Assembly (NCBI RefSeq): GCF_963678635.1 | Contig: NW_026971595.1 | Span: 1 to 54,202 of the forward strand | Length of the DNA: 54,202 nt | Direction of reading: 5' to 3' | DNA from: Symsagittifera roscoffensis | Lineage: Eukaryota > Xenacoelomorpha > Acoela > Convolutidae | Made by a program: the position numbers and the translations under genes | In this document: in pieces, positions 36,453 through 48,306 of the stretch | Layout: every line of letters begins with the position of its first letter | Numbering within the stretch: the first letter of the stretch is position 1 | Notes under the pieces: generated by a model | The model's input: the letters and a program-made list of their open reading frames with translations, nothing else | What the model was told of the DNA's origin: nothing | Database searches by the model: none

Positions 36453-37607
36453 TTCCAGAATTGAAAAATTCTGGCTAAAACATCAAAATTTTGAAACAAC
36501 TTACATGTTAGCTTACATGTTAACTTACATTCAGTGATATTTGTAAAGTTTTGATAGGTTGAATTTTTAAAATTTTGAAGTAATGATGTGTGTGACACTT
36601 TTTATGATCTTTGATCATTTTGTACAGATAGTTTAGAATTTTTAAAACCTGAAAATGCACAAAATGTGCGAAAACGTTTGTTTGAATTTACAATTTTAAC
36701 GCATTCTCAAAAGAGAGATTATAATCGATTATTAATTGATTAGAATCAATTTTTTCTCAATTTAAGGAAGACTGGTACTGAAATCAAGGTTCAAGTTCTG
36801 AAGATACACAAAAAAATACCGAAACATATCAGAATTTAATCGATAATTACCGCTTGAAACTGGATGCGGGTTGATGTGCATGGGGCGTCATTGTGTGCCG
36901 AGGGAGGGATAATAATACGTAAGAGGGTAAGTGTATGGAGGGAGTAATAGAAGGTGGCACGGCAGGGACTGACATACGATTTTTTCTCAGGGAGAGGTGG
37001 ATGTTCACCATAAAATGTTAAAGTTTTTCGATCATTTCTAATTCAACTAAATTGTGTTTCTGAGCTCCTCTAACTCACAATGACAAATACTTTTTTTACT
37101 AAATTCTAGGTGGGAGTAGAAAACAAGTAGAAAGGTATTACAATGATTTTTTGCTGCGGCTAGATATAAACCTCAATTTAACGGCTGCTACTTGAAATGT
37201 GTTGAAGTTAATGGTTGCAATGTTCAAGTTCTGAAAATATACAGAAATGCTTGAAAAGACCCAAGCATTTGCCTTGAAACTTTATAAACTATTAGCAGCC
37301 AACGGACAGTTGGAACAGAGTCAATGAACACAAGTCAGCTGAAAAAAAACCTGACCTGTTTCTTTTGTCTCAACTTTTGAACTTCCAAGCAAAAATGAAA
37401 TAGCCTTATAAAATTTCGATTTTTAGGCAATTTATGATTGACATTTTTTTTTGATAAAAGTCACACAATTTGAGAAATAAATAAATAAATTAGGAACCTT
37501 ACGTTACTGGAGTTCGTTTTGTTGAGTAATCTGATAGTTAATTTTAATTTTCAAAATTAGAGGTTGACCACGTTTTCTGTTTTATTTTAAATGTTGAAAA
37601 AAATTGA
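36453..37607. other. Intergenic DNA, possible 5' part of BEL element
   Basis: No ORF of note. If element D has a 5' LTR it should lie in the last part, but I found no sequence here matching the region after its integrase. Confidence 0.35.
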
Positions 37608-38450
37608 GAAACATTAGAAAAAGAGTTGTTAGAATATCATAGCTTTTTGAAAGAACCAATAGATGCTAAGAAGCGAAGTGTGAGAGTTGAGAGTCTGGTA
37701 GAAAAGTGCAAAGCTGTATTTGAAAAGTTGATCTCGAAGAATGAAGCTTTGACAAAAATAGCAAAAACTTGTCAAGATTCAAGCAAACTTTTAATTGAGT
37801 TGGAAGCTTATTTACACCGGATAACTGTATAAATGATCAAGTGATCCAGCAGGCCAGGTCTTACTTTGATTAACTGTCTTCAGATGATAATCTGAAGCAA
37901 ACTTCTATCGATCAAGAGCCCCGCAAGATCTCTAAAAGCTGCGCCTCTACGATCTAGTCGTCTTCATAGTAAGAGATCCAAGGCAAGTTCAATGACTCCC
38001 AGCTAAAGAAAGAAAGAGATTTTGCTTGCAAAGCTGCAAAGAGAGCAGATAGAAAGACAAAATGAGGCATCCTTGAGATTGAAAGAAGAGGAAGGCAGAC
38101 TAGAGAATGCGGAAATAGGAAAGTGGAAGCTCATCGTCAAGAGACAGAACGGGAACCGGAGCAAAATTTTATGGGAACAAAAATATCAGGAACTGCAATA
38201 TCAGATCAGCAGAGAATAAAGTAGGCTTCAAATAAAAAAATTAGCTGAAGAGAACAGGAAAAAGCTAGCCGAGGCTAAAATAGCAGAAACTGAATTTCAA
38301 CATGACATCACTGAAAGCAGGAACTGCAATACCAGATCAGTAGAGAACAAAGTAGACTTCAATTCGAAAAATTAGCTGAAGAGAACAGGAAAAAGCTAGC
38401 CGAGGCCAAAGTAGCAGAAACTAAATTTCAAGATGACATCATTTAAAGCG
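37608..38450 (+). pseudogene. gag: BEL gag N-terminus (coiled coil), broken
   Basis: Frames 37626-37832 and 38022-38219 encode Lys/Glu/Gln-rich helical segments (LAKLQREQIERQNEASLRLK) usual for the Gag N-terminus of BEL/Pao. A 100-bp motif is duplicated: GGAACTGCAATA near 38190 and again near 38322, each followed by GATCAG.AGAGAA.AAAGTAG and then an AAATTAGCTGAAGAGAACAG stretch. Several stops. Confidence 0.55.
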
Positions 38451-38601
38451 ATCACGATACTCGCAAGTCTGAATTACCATTTGTCAGTCAATTAACAGGG
38501 GCGATCGGTAAGCGAACTGCTGATTGGGTTGACAATACAGTAGCGGAGACTGAATATGTAACTCTGATAAGTCCAAGCTGTAATGATGGACTGGACATTC
38601 G

Positions 38602-39600
38602 ATGGTCAATTCAACAGTTCTGGTTAGTTCAGTTGATCCAAATTTTGCGGGTTTGGCTAGCGCTTCATCTGAAAAAAGTGTGCCATTCTTCGGAATGACA
38701 ACAGCAACACCTAGCGTTTTTATTCCTTTACAAAGCGGTTCGTCGGTAGCTCCCTGTTTTACAGCGTTTGTGATGTCATGTTTACAAAATGTTCCGCTGT
38801 CTTCCTATCCGTAAATCTCCAATAATGCAGCTATTAGTGTCTTTTCTCAAAGTACATCTTTCATTCGACACTCGATGTGCATTAAAGCATCTGCTGCTTC
38901 GAACTACCTAAGGAAATCGGATGCATTTGTTTGCAATAACATGAATAGCCAAACGCTTCCCTCTCAAGATCCTTCAAGCACTCAACCGTCTTACTTTGCA
39001 TTCAACTACCAACCTAGAATTTCAAACTGCGTGCCTGTTACTCGTCAATTTTTGGATTGTACTTAAAAAAAAGAATGATGCAAAATGCCGGACCAGATAA
39101 CATGAACGCTTTAACACCCTTCACAAGCGTTGGCGCTGTATACTATACTGCACCTCAAAGTATGCCACAAAAACCGCCAGGTTTCCAACAGCCTACTCAG
39201 AGTCCAGGCTACACACTCGTACAAGCAGTTTCAACAGACACCACTGACTCGTCTTTTTTGCAATCTAACCATGTAACGCTCGAAGACTTAGCCGCCATTT
39301 TTACTATGAACAGGAAAGGCCCATTACCTGAATGGAAGCTTACCCAGTTTAATGGTGATCCTCTAGACTGGCGTGAGTGGTTCGGACAATTTAGGAGCGT
39401 AGTTGTTTACGCACATTTGACCAACGATGTAAAGCTTACTTACATAAAAACTCTTGTTACAGGTCAGGCAAAAACCGCATCGAAACTTCTGAATTTGCTT
39501 ATTGTGGTGAATTGTATCCTGATGCTCTTAAAACTCCTCAGCGTAAGTTCGGTCAACCTCACACAGTTGCGAGCGCTCATTTAGATAAACTGAGCAGCTT
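38602..39600 (+). pseudogene. gag: BEL gag capsid-like domain (DUF1759-type)
   Basis: Frame 39057-39584 contains LPEWKLTQFNGDPLDWREWF followed by FGQFRSVV and KLTYIKTLVTGQAKTA, the signature of the BEL/Pao Gag domain. The preceding frames (38602-38814, 38875-39066) are Ser/Pro-rich and fill the normal linker. A frameshift near 39500 shifts into the frame of 39512-39808. Confidence 0.75.
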
Positions 39601-40230
39601 TCAACCACTTCAGATGCACGACTCCGAGTATGTGATTAAATTTGCATTTACGATATTGAGCTTGTTGGCAGTATTCAAATCCTTTTCCTACTACTCACAG
39701 CTTGAGAGCTCGTCGGTCCTCAATCAAACGATCGCAATATTACCTCCTAGAATGAAAAAAGCTTGGGCTATGCATGTTGTCAGACGACATTTGTCCCGAC
39801 CATTGTAAATTGAGTTCAATGAGTGGTTACAGGAGAAAGCGGACACACTCAAGCGTATGCGCACAATATCAGGTAAGCCGAGAACTGAATAAAATACCAA
39901 GAGCAAGGCCGCTACTAATCTGTTCTCTTCGAATGTGCGCACAGAAACCAGTGCCAGTTTTCTACATTGTTTTGCTTGCAAGGGCAAGCATCCATTTTGG
40001 AAAAGCAGCGTTTTTAAAGAGAAGACAGCCACGCAAAGAGCCAAGTTGTGCATGGACAATAACGTTGTTTTGCTCGCCAAGAAACATACCCGTACTTGCA
40101 GCCCTTAACATCAGTCTTAAGATATTCAGATGTAGAGACAAGATGTTTTGTGTTTCATCAGACTTTTGGAGTACTTTCATAGCCGGGATCAAAACTCTCC
40201 ACTAGCCGTTCATTTACCCTCGGTTGGGTT
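39601..40230 (+). pseudogene. gag: BEL gag zinc-knuckle and protease remnant
   Basis: Near 39966-40080 one frame reads CFACKGKHPFWKSSVF, the Cys-x2-Cys...His-Pro box of BEL Gag, but without the second Cys where expected. The protease that should follow is mostly missing; a GWVLSG segment, the usual end of the Pao protease region, appears at about 40225-40243. Roughly 0.5 kb of protease coding has been deleted or scrambled. Confidence 0.5.
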
Positions 40231-41094
40231 TTGAGTGGTCGTTTACCGTCCACATCTGGTTTAGTCTCCTCTTGCTTCAAATGTAACATCGAGGATGTAA
40301 CTCTAGTCGATCAAGTCAAGTCCTGGTATGAAATGGAGTCATATGGTACATACAAAACCGTTGATGCCAGATCATCAGCCGATAAAAGAGCCACTAGCAT
40401 TCTTGAAAGCACTATCAAATGCTTCGTGCAGATGATATTGTCGAATAACTTTTTCTCCGCACTCGTTCAGCTCAAGTCATTGGAGAAGCGCTTAAGTAAA
40501 GACTATTCTCGCCTCCGTTATCAGAAAACAATATTTGACCTTGAAAAGGGTTATGTCATTCAAGTCGAAGCGCGTGACCCAAAAGCGCGCGTTAATCGTG
40601 AGTGGTACCTACCGCACCACCCAGTCATCAACTCTAACAAACCGGGAAAGATCCGAAGAGTGTTGAAGGAAGCTTTCAACTTTCATGGATTTTCGCTCAA
40701 CAAATCGCTTCTTGTCGGTCCAGATTTGTGGCAAAGGTTACTGTATGTCCTACTCCATTTCCGTCAACATAAAATTGCTGTATTTGCCGACATCGAAGGA
40801 ATGTTTTTCCAAGTCGGAGTCTGTCCGGACGACCAACCATCTTTGCGTTTTCCATGGTGTGAAGACCCATCAACTGAAAGGATGTTATATCAATACACTC
40901 ATCAAGTATTTGAAGCGCCTGACTCACTAACGTGCAAAAATTTCGTTCTACAACAAACAGCCAAAGACAATGACTCCAATGAACCTACAGCCGCAGCAGC
41001 TGTTTGCAAAAAAAATTTCATGTATGACTTCTTCGACTCCTTGCCGAATGCTGAACAAGCCGTGAACCTAAGTAGAGAATTAGTAAAGAAGTAA
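40231..41094 (+). pseudogene. pol: Pao-type reverse transcriptase, catalytic motif lost
   Basis: 287 open codons. WYLPHHPVINSNKPGKIRRV, NFHGFSLNKSLLVGPDL, VFADIEGMFFQV (first catalytic Asp) and CEDPS..YQYTHQVF match Pao RT. At the catalytic Y-x-D-D box the protein reads Met-Tyr-Asp-Phe (41020-41031) inside KNFMYDFFDSL, so the second Asp is Phe. This enzyme could not polymerise. The frame closes with a stop at 41092. Confidence 0.8.
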
Positions 41095-41420
41095 AGTAAG
41101 GGAGGATTTAAGTTGACCAAACTTATCAGTAATGTTCCTGAGATCTCAAGGAAGCTGAGCTTGACTAGCAAAGAAATCGAAAAAGTTAAGGAAATACTCG
41201 TAAGTTCCGATAGCTCATCTCATGCCTTAGGCCTGAAATGGGATCACATAAAAGACACCCTGGTAGTAAGTCGAGATAAAAGTCTTGATAAGCAGAAAAA
41301 CATCACACAACGAACCGTCCTTAGTTTTGTGTCATCATTGTTGGACCCCATTGGTCTTGTTGCGCCGTAAATGGTACAAGCTCGCCTAGATTTAAAGGGA
41401 AATTTGGCGTCTTAAAGTTC
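41095..41420 (+). pseudogene. pol: Pao RT-RNase H connection
   Basis: Frame 41113-41370 has ALGLKWDHIKDTLVV and TQRTVLSFVSSLLDPIGLVA, the well-conserved link of Pao pol between RT and RNase H. A TAA at 41368-41370 replaces the expected continuation. Confidence 0.7.
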
Positions 41421-42160
41421 AACAATTGGACAATCCTTTGCTTGATGACATTAAAGACAAGTCTTTCCAGTGGCCCTCAGGCTTACCATGGCTAGGAAAA
41501 GTGACCATCCCTCGCGCTTATTTTAATGCACCTGTAGATATGGTAGAACTACCTATGTATGGAGACAGTTCGCTGGAAGTTTTTTGTGCGGTTGGGTTTC
41601 TTCGTGGTCGCCTGTCAGAACCTCAGGAGACAGAGGTCAGTTTCGTGTTTGGAAAGGCTCGCCTAGCGCCAATTAAAGCCATGTCTATACCGAAGCTAGA
41701 ACTGCAAGCTGTCTGATTGGCTACTCGGCTTTCAAAAGACATTCATAAAGCCTCGAACAGTCAGATAGCCCAAAAATTTATGTTTCTGACAGTACAACTG
41801 TTTTACAGTGGTTCCACACAGATGACAAGAAACCCGTCTTTGTAGCCAATAAAGTTGGCGAGATCTTAGAATCAACAACCGTAGATAAATAGTATCACAT
41901 AGCAACCGGTGATAATCCCGCAGACACAGGTACACCTGGGGTTGCAGCCGAAGCGCCTCGTGAAAACTGAGGGTAAAGGGACCGAGTTTCTCGAAAACTG
42001 CTGTCTGGCCATTTCAACCATATGTAGATGTTGTAAGTTAAATATGCCACAAAGAATCAGCTGCAGATATTGCTGGATTGTCTCTACTTAATAACAAATC
42101 AGATACAGGAGCCGATAATCCTATCATTAACTGGGAAAAGACCGCTCTTTTCCTAAAGTC
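41421..42160 (+). pseudogene. pol: Pao RNase H, broken
   Basis: Frame 41426-41716 has MYGDSSLEVFCAVGFLRGR (Asp of the first RNase H motif) and FGKARLAPIKAMSIPKLELQ (catalytic Glu), then a stop where AA should follow. Past 41730 fragments such as VSDSTTVLQWF-like coding appear in other frames. Confidence 0.65.
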
Positions 42161-42784
42161 TTGCGCATAGCAGCATATGCTCTAAGGCTCGTTCCTAAGC
42201 ACGCGCACTTCCGTTCGTCTGATAAAAGTGTAACCGACCCTTCGGAGCTTGAATTACTCGAGGCAAAGCTTCTTCAGCTCTCCCAAATCTATTATTTCCC
42301 GGCAGAAATTAAACTGCTCGACAAAGACAAATCCGTAAATAAGTCCAATCGAAAAGTGGTTTGTTCGCCATTCATAGTGCCAAACGGTTTCTTACGCTCA
42401 ATTGGTCGCATTCGGCGTCTTGTTGAAATCAGTTTCGAAGCAAAGCATCCTGTGATACTAGATGCTCGTCACTATCTGGTTAAACCTTTCGTTCGCTATC
42501 CCCATTTCAAGTATCACCATCATTCGTTTGATTATATGCGCGCAGTCATCCAATCTCGGTTTAACGACTTCAAAATGACATCAACCCTTCGTGAAGTTAA
42601 AAACAGATGCATTCCATGCCGAAATTGCAAACTTAAGCGCGTCAACCCCATGATGTTGGATTTCCCTCTAGAACGTTTAGGGAACCTGCTTTTTGTTACA
42701 GCGGAGTTGATTTATTCGGCTCAATTTATGTATTTGTCCGTAGGATCTCAGAAAATCGGTGGTACTTTTTCTTTACTTGCCTGA
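42161..42784 (+). pseudogene. pol: Pao integrase zinc-binding domain
   Basis: 207 codons with GFLRSIGRIRRLVEISFEAKHPVI (split here as two conserved blocks GFLRSIGRI and FEAKHPVI), two His in a HHH stretch (YHHHSFDYMR) and CIPCRNCK, the H2C2 module preceding the integrase core. A frameshift near 42700 moves the start of the catalytic core (VDLFGSIYV, first Asp) to another frame. Confidence 0.7.
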
Positions 42785-43362
42785 CGACACAAGCGGTCCA
42801 TATTGCAACTGCACCTTCTATGGATGACAAATCGTGCGTCATGTGTATTGAGATGTTCATTGCCCGCCGCGGAAATCCGTCTGTCATCTGGTCGGATAAC
42901 GTCACAATTTTTGTCGGCTTCAAGAAGGAACTGATGAAGTGCATCCAAGCTTGGAATCAGCAGGCTCCCCGCGAATTAGTACAAAAAGGCATAAAATGGA
43001 AACACAATCCATCTATTGCGCCTCGTCATAGTGGCTCATGGGAGCGTCTGGTAAGGTCCTTTAAGCGTGCATTCTATTCGATACTGGGAACACGCAAACT
43101 AACGCCAGAAGTACTCGATACAACTTTCTGCTTGGTCGAGCAATCTTTAAATGCGCTACCACTGACTCCAATAAACAGTGATCCGGATAACTTGGAAGCT
43201 ATTATGCCTAACTACTTCCTGCTTTGGCAGCCAAGTGTAAAATTCCTCTCCTTAAGCTTTGCGGAAGATTTCAACCACAGAAAACGGTTCGTGCCTGCGC
43301 AGGCATATGCAATTGCATTTTGGTCACAATGGCTAGGCGAGTATGTGCCATGTCCCCAATAA
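42700..43362 (+). pseudogene. pol: Pao integrase catalytic core
   Basis: The core begins in a frame with GVDLFGSIYV and CLTTQAVHIA and, after a TGA at 42782, continues in 42820-43362. That part contains WSDNVTIFVG (second Asp; the usual Gly after Asn is Val), APRHSGSWERLVRSFKRAF (Glu) and SLNALPLTPINSDPDNLEAI. All three catalytic acids are present, but the frame is broken. The part from 43128 on is the start of the tandem unit. Confidence 0.75.
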
Positions 43363-43639
43363 GCGAGCCAAGTGGCACTCCTCTCCCGAACAGGAACTCA
43401 AGACAGACTATTTAGTGTGGATAGTAGAGTCCGCCCACCCCCGAGGTTGTTATCCTTTAGCACGCATTAGAACGCTTAACTTCGGAAAAGACGGGGTGGC
43501 CGGTTCCACCGTGCTAAAAATCTTGAACGGTGACATTACCCGTCCGGCAGTAAGACTCGCGTCCGTCCTCGCTTCCTTGGGGACGGAGGACGTTGACACG
43601 CAAATACCCTCTGATAAGCGAGAAATTAAAACCGAGTAA
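43343..43639 (+). pseudogene. pol: BEL pol C-terminal domain (DUF5641-like)
   Basis: 98 codons with a KAKWH-type start, then VWIVESAHPRGCYPLARIRT and TRPAVRLASVL, the module that ends BEL/Pao pol (a D-W-V...PRG.WP.GR pattern). It is separated by a frameshift at about 43340 from the core. Copies 2 and 3 lie at 45071-45367 and 46801-47097. Confidence 0.7.
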
Positions 43640-44855
43640 AATGAACTAAAGTATATTAAGGTCAGCTGGCAGAGTAGTCTAGAACAAAGCCTAAAAAACT
43701 GAGCAGACCGCTTCTGCGTATGTTCGAGGCTCTTTTTTCTCTCCTCCCCCCACATCAGATGAGCATCAATTTTATGGTCTAAAGAGTGCTTTTACAAGGC
43801 TTATTAATATGTTTGTCATGGCCTAATTTATTTGCATGTCAATTTTCATGACAATCGGACAACGCAAACAGTAATTTGAATTATAAAAAAATTGTAGGTG
43901 GGCGGAAAAGAAAAAAGAGCTGGTTGGAGCCCCCCCTAAAAACTAGTGTTTTTAAATTGAACCAAAATGTATGTATAACTAAAACTAATAAAAAACATAG
44001 CAAAATGACCTTGTCTGACCTTGTCTGACAGGTTATTGCCGTCTGTATGTGATTTACCGTATATCACAAAAAAGCTGTTATGTTGACAATATGTTTGGCA
44101 TGGCCTAATTTATTTGCATGTCTACTTTCAAGACAATCGGACAATTCGAACAAAATTTTTAATTATAAAAATTGCAGGTGGGCGCGAAAAGGAAAAAGAG
44201 CTGCTTCGAGCCCCCCAAAAAACTAGTGTTTTTAAATTGAACCAAAATGTATTATAACTAAAACTAATAAAAAAACATAGCAAAATGACCTTGTCTGACT
44301 TTGTCTGACCTTGTCTGATAGGTTATTGCCGTATGTATGTGATTTACCGTATATCACAAAAAAAAAACTGTTATGTTAACACGTTAAGCCGTAAATGTGC
44401 CAATTTTGTTGTTTGACTTGTTTGTTTATATCGACAAATTCTGCGATTTTTGCCGTTTCCAGAATTAATTAAATTTGGTTAATTCATGTTTTACTGATTT
44501 TTTTGTGAGATATTTTAGGGTTTGAGTGAAGCGCGGTCACAGTAATCATTGCAAGACTCTGACAGGGTTTTTTCACCTGGCCAGATCTGGCTGCAGGGAT
44601 GGCTCCAGGGATGGACTTCCCTGTACAGGTAACCCGGGCAATGGTATATTCTGTAACTTATTTTGCTGATCAAACTTGGTTTTTCTCCGTAGTGGCTTTT
44701 TCTCCAGCAAAAACTGAACTATATGTTTTCTCAAATTGTCTACAATAATTTTCCATTTTATTCAACCAGATTCTGCCCCATGTGTTTCACATTTCCTTTT
44801 AACTCAAGCTTTCTGGCTTCTCATTCATGCTGGCAAACGTTTTACAGCTATAAAA
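43640..44855. other. Noncoding part of tandem unit, copy 1
   Basis: No genes. It holds two 282-bp repeats, short TTGTCTGACC arrays, and a CAGGGATGGCTCCAGGGATG direct repeat near 44600. It is where a 3' LTR would be expected, but I find no 5' counterpart. Confidence 0.5.
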
Positions 44856-46584
44856 CTGCTTGGTCGAGCAATCTTTAAATGCGCTACCACTGACTCCAAT
44901 AAACAGTGATCCGGATAACTTGGAAGCTATTACGCCTAACTACTTCCTGCTTTGGCAGCCACGTGTAAAATTCCTCTCCTTAAGCTTTGCGGAAGATTTC
45001 AACCACAGAAAACGGTTCGTGCCTGCGCAGGCATATGCAATTGCATTTTGGTCACAATGGCTAGGCGAGTATGTGCCATGTCCCCAATAAGCGAGCCAAG
45101 TGGCACTCCTCTCCCGAACAGGAACTCAAGACAGACTATTTAGTGTGGATAGTAGAGTCCGCCCACCCCCGAGGTTGTTATCCTTTAGCACGCATTAGAA
45201 CGCTTAACTTCGGAAAAGACGGGGTGGCCGGTTCCACCGTGCTAAAAATCTTGAACGGTGACATTACCCGTCCGGCAGTAAGACTCGCGTCCGTCCTCGC
45301 TTCCTTGGGGACGGAGGACGTTGACACGCAAATACCCTCTGATAAGCGAGAAATTAAAACCGAGTAAAATGAACTAAAGTATATTAAGGTCAGCTGGCAG
45401 AGTAGTCTAGAACAAAGCCTAAAAAACTGAGCAGACCGCTTCTGCGTATGTTCGAGGCTCTTTTTTCTCTCCTCCCCCCACATCAGATGAGCATCAATTT
45501 TATGGTCTAAAGAGTGCTTTTACAAGGCTTATTAATATGTTTGTCATGGCCTAATTTATTTGCATGTCAATTTTCATGACAATCGGACAACGCAAACACT
45601 AATTTGAATTATAAAAAAATTGTAGGTGGGCGGAAAAGAAAAAAGAGCTGGTTGGAGCCCCCCCTAAAAACTAGTGTTTTTAAATTGAACCAAAATGTAT
45701 GTATAACTAAAACTAATAAAAACATAGCAAAATGACCTTGTCTGACCTTGTCTGACAGGTTATTGCCGTCTGTATGTGATTTACCGTATATCACAAAAAA
45801 GCTGTTATGTTGACAATATGTTTGGCATGGCCTAATTTATTTGCATGTCTACTTTCAAGACAATCGGACAATTCGAACAAAATTTTTAATTATAAAAATT
45901 GCAGGTGGGCGCGAAAAGGAAAAAGAGCTGCTTCGAGCCCCCCAAAAAACTAGTGTTTTTAAATTGAACCAAAATGTATTATAACTAAAACTAATAAAAA
46001 AACATAGCAAAATGACCTTGTCTGACTTTGTCTGACCTTGTCTGATAGGTTATTGCCGTATGTATGTGATTTACCGTATATCACAAAAAAAAAAAACTGT
46101 TATGTTAACACGTTAAGCCGTAAATGTGCCAATTTTGTTGTTTGACTTGTTTGTTTATATCGACAAATTCTGCGATTTTTGCCGTTTCCAGAATTAATTA
46201 AATTTGGTTAATTCATGTTTTACTGATTTTTTTGTGAGATATTTTAGGGTTTGAGTGAAGCGCGGTCACAGTAATCATTGCAAGACTCTGACAGGGTTTT
46301 TTCACCTGGCCAGATCTGGCTGCAGGGATGGCTCCAGGGATGGACTTCCCTGTACAGGTAACCCGGGCAATGGTATATTCTGTAACTTATTTTGCTGATC
46401 AAACTTGGTTTTTCTCCGTAGTGGCTTTTTCTCCAGCAAAAACTGAACTATATGTTTTCTCAAATTGTCTACAATAATTTTCCATTTTATTCAACCAGAT
46501 TCTGCCCCATGTGTTTCACATTTCCTTTTAACTCAAGCTTTCTGGCTTCTCATTCATGCTGGCAAACGTTTTACAGCTATAAAA
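44856..46584 (+). repeat. 1.73-kb tandem unit, copy 2
   Basis: Nearly identical to copy 1 at an offset of 1728 bp. Few differences seen, such as ATG to ACG at 44932 and AGTG to CGTG at 44961. The pseudo-coding part is 44860-45367. Confidence 0.92.
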
Positions 46585-48306
46585 CTGCTTGGTCGAGCAA
46601 TCTTTAAATGCGCTACCACTGACTCCAATAAACAGTGATCCGGATAACTTGGAAGCTATTACGCCTAACTACTTCCTGCTTTGGCAGCCACGTGTAAAAT
46701 TCCTCTCCTTAAGCTTTGCGGAAGATTTCAACCACAGAAAACGGTTTCGTGCTTGCGCAGGCATATGCAATTGCATTTTGGTCACAATGGCTAGGCCAGT
46801 ATGTGCCATGTCCCCAATAAGCGAGCCAAGTGGCACTCCTCTCCTGAACAGGAACTCAAGACAGACGATTTACTGTGGATAGTAGAGTCCGCCCACCCCC
46901 GAGGTTATTATCCTTTAGCACGCATTAGAACGCTTAACTTCGGAAGAGACGGGGTGGCCGATTCCACCGTGCTAAAAATCTTGAATGGTGACATTACCCG
47001 TCCGGCAGTAAGACTCGCGTCCGTCCTCGCTTCCTTGGGGACGGAGGACGTTGACACGCAAATACCCTCTCATAAGCGAGAAATTAAAACCGAGTAAAAT
47101 GAACTAAAGTATATTAAGGTCAGCTGGCAGAGTAGTCTAGAACAAAGCCTAAAAAACTGAGCAGACCGCTTCTGCGTATGTTCGAGGCTCTTTTTTCTCT
47201 CCTCCCCCCACATCAGATGAGCATCAATTTTATGGTCTAAAGAGTGCTTTTACAAGGCTTATTAATATGTTTGTTATGGCCTAATTTATTTGCATGTCAA
47301 TTTTCATGACAATCGGACAACGCAAACAGTAATTTGAATTATAAAAAAATTGTAGGTGGGCGGAAAAGAAAAAAGAGCTAGTTGGAGCCCCCCCCCCCCC
47401 CCCCCAAAAAAACTAATGTTTTTAAATTGAACCAAAATGTATGTATAACTAAAACTAATAAAAAAACATAGCAAAATGACCTTGTCTGACCTTGTCTGAC
47501 AGGTTATTGCCGTCTGTATGTAATTTACCGCATATCACAAAAAGGCTGTTATGTTGACAATATGTTTGGCATGGCCTAATTTATTTGCATGTCTACTTTC
47601 AAGACAATCGGACAATGCGAACAAAATTTTTACTTAAAAATTGCAGTTGGGCGCGAAAAGGAAAAAGAGCTGCTTCGAGCCCTCCAAAAAACTAGTGTTT
47701 TTAAATTGAACCAAAATGTATTATAACTAAAACTAATAAAAAATAACATAGCAAATTGACCTTGTCTGACTTTGTCTGACCTTGTCTGATAGGTTATTGC
47801 CGTATGTATTTGACTTACCGTATATCACAAAAAAAACTGTTATGTTAACACGTTAAGCCGTAAATGTGCCAATTTTGTTGTTTGATTTGTTTGTTTATAT
47901 CGACAAATTCTACGATTTTTGCCGCTTCCAGAATTAATTAAATTTGGTTAATTCATGTTTTACTGATTTTTTTGTGAGATATTTTAGGGTTTGAGTGAAG
48001 CGCGGTCACAGTAATCATTGCAAGACTCTTTCATGGTTTTTTCCCCTGGCCAGATCTGGCTGCAGGGATGGCTCCAGGGATGGACTTCCTGGACAGGTAA
48101 CCCGGGCAATGCTATATTCTGTAACTTTTTTTGCTGATCAAACTTGGTTTTTCTCCAGCAAAAACTGAACTATATGTTTTCTCAAATTGTCTACAATAAT
48201 TTTCCATTTTATTCAACCAGATTCTGCCCCATGTGTTTCACATTTCCTTTTAACTCAAGCTTTCTGGCTTCTCATTCATGCTGGCAAACGTTTTACAGCT
48301 ATAAAA
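46585..48306 (+). repeat. 1.73-kb tandem unit, copy 3
   Basis: Same unit at an offset of 1729 bp but more diverged: a one-base insertion at about 46746 shifts the frame, there is a C15 run near 47391, and a 21-bp deletion near 48150. It ends in the shared TTTACAGCTATAAAACTG, after which the sequence becomes unique. Confidence 0.9.

Larger units (their letters stand above)
37608..43639 (+). mobile_element. Degenerate BEL/Pao LTR retrotransposon (element D)
   Basis: Order on the plus strand is coiled-coil Gag, capsid-like Gag domain, zinc-knuckle remnant, protease end, Pao-type RT, RNase H, integrase zinc domain, integrase core and the C-terminal domain found in BEL/Pao. All parts are broken by stops and frameshifts. 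Its 3' end (from 43128) continues into a three-fold tandem repeat. LTRs were not identified. Confidence 0.8.
43128..44855 (+). repeat. 1.73-kb tandem unit, copy 1
   Basis: The unit begins CTGCTTGGTCGAGC inside the integrase and ends TTTACAGCTATAAAA. It contains the integrase end, the C-terminal domain and about 1.2 kb of noncoding DNA. The noncoding part holds an internal 282-bp direct repeat (43817 and 44099, starting CATGGCCTAATTTATTTGCA). Confidence 0.9.

Noticed and set aside
36227-36598. 123-codon minus-strand frame
   Set aside because: Antisense to the GIY-YIG remnant on the plus strand.
43640-44855. LTR of the BEL/Pao element
   Set aside because: Expected position, but no matching copy upstream of the gag; its repeats are tandem copies of the 3' end instead.
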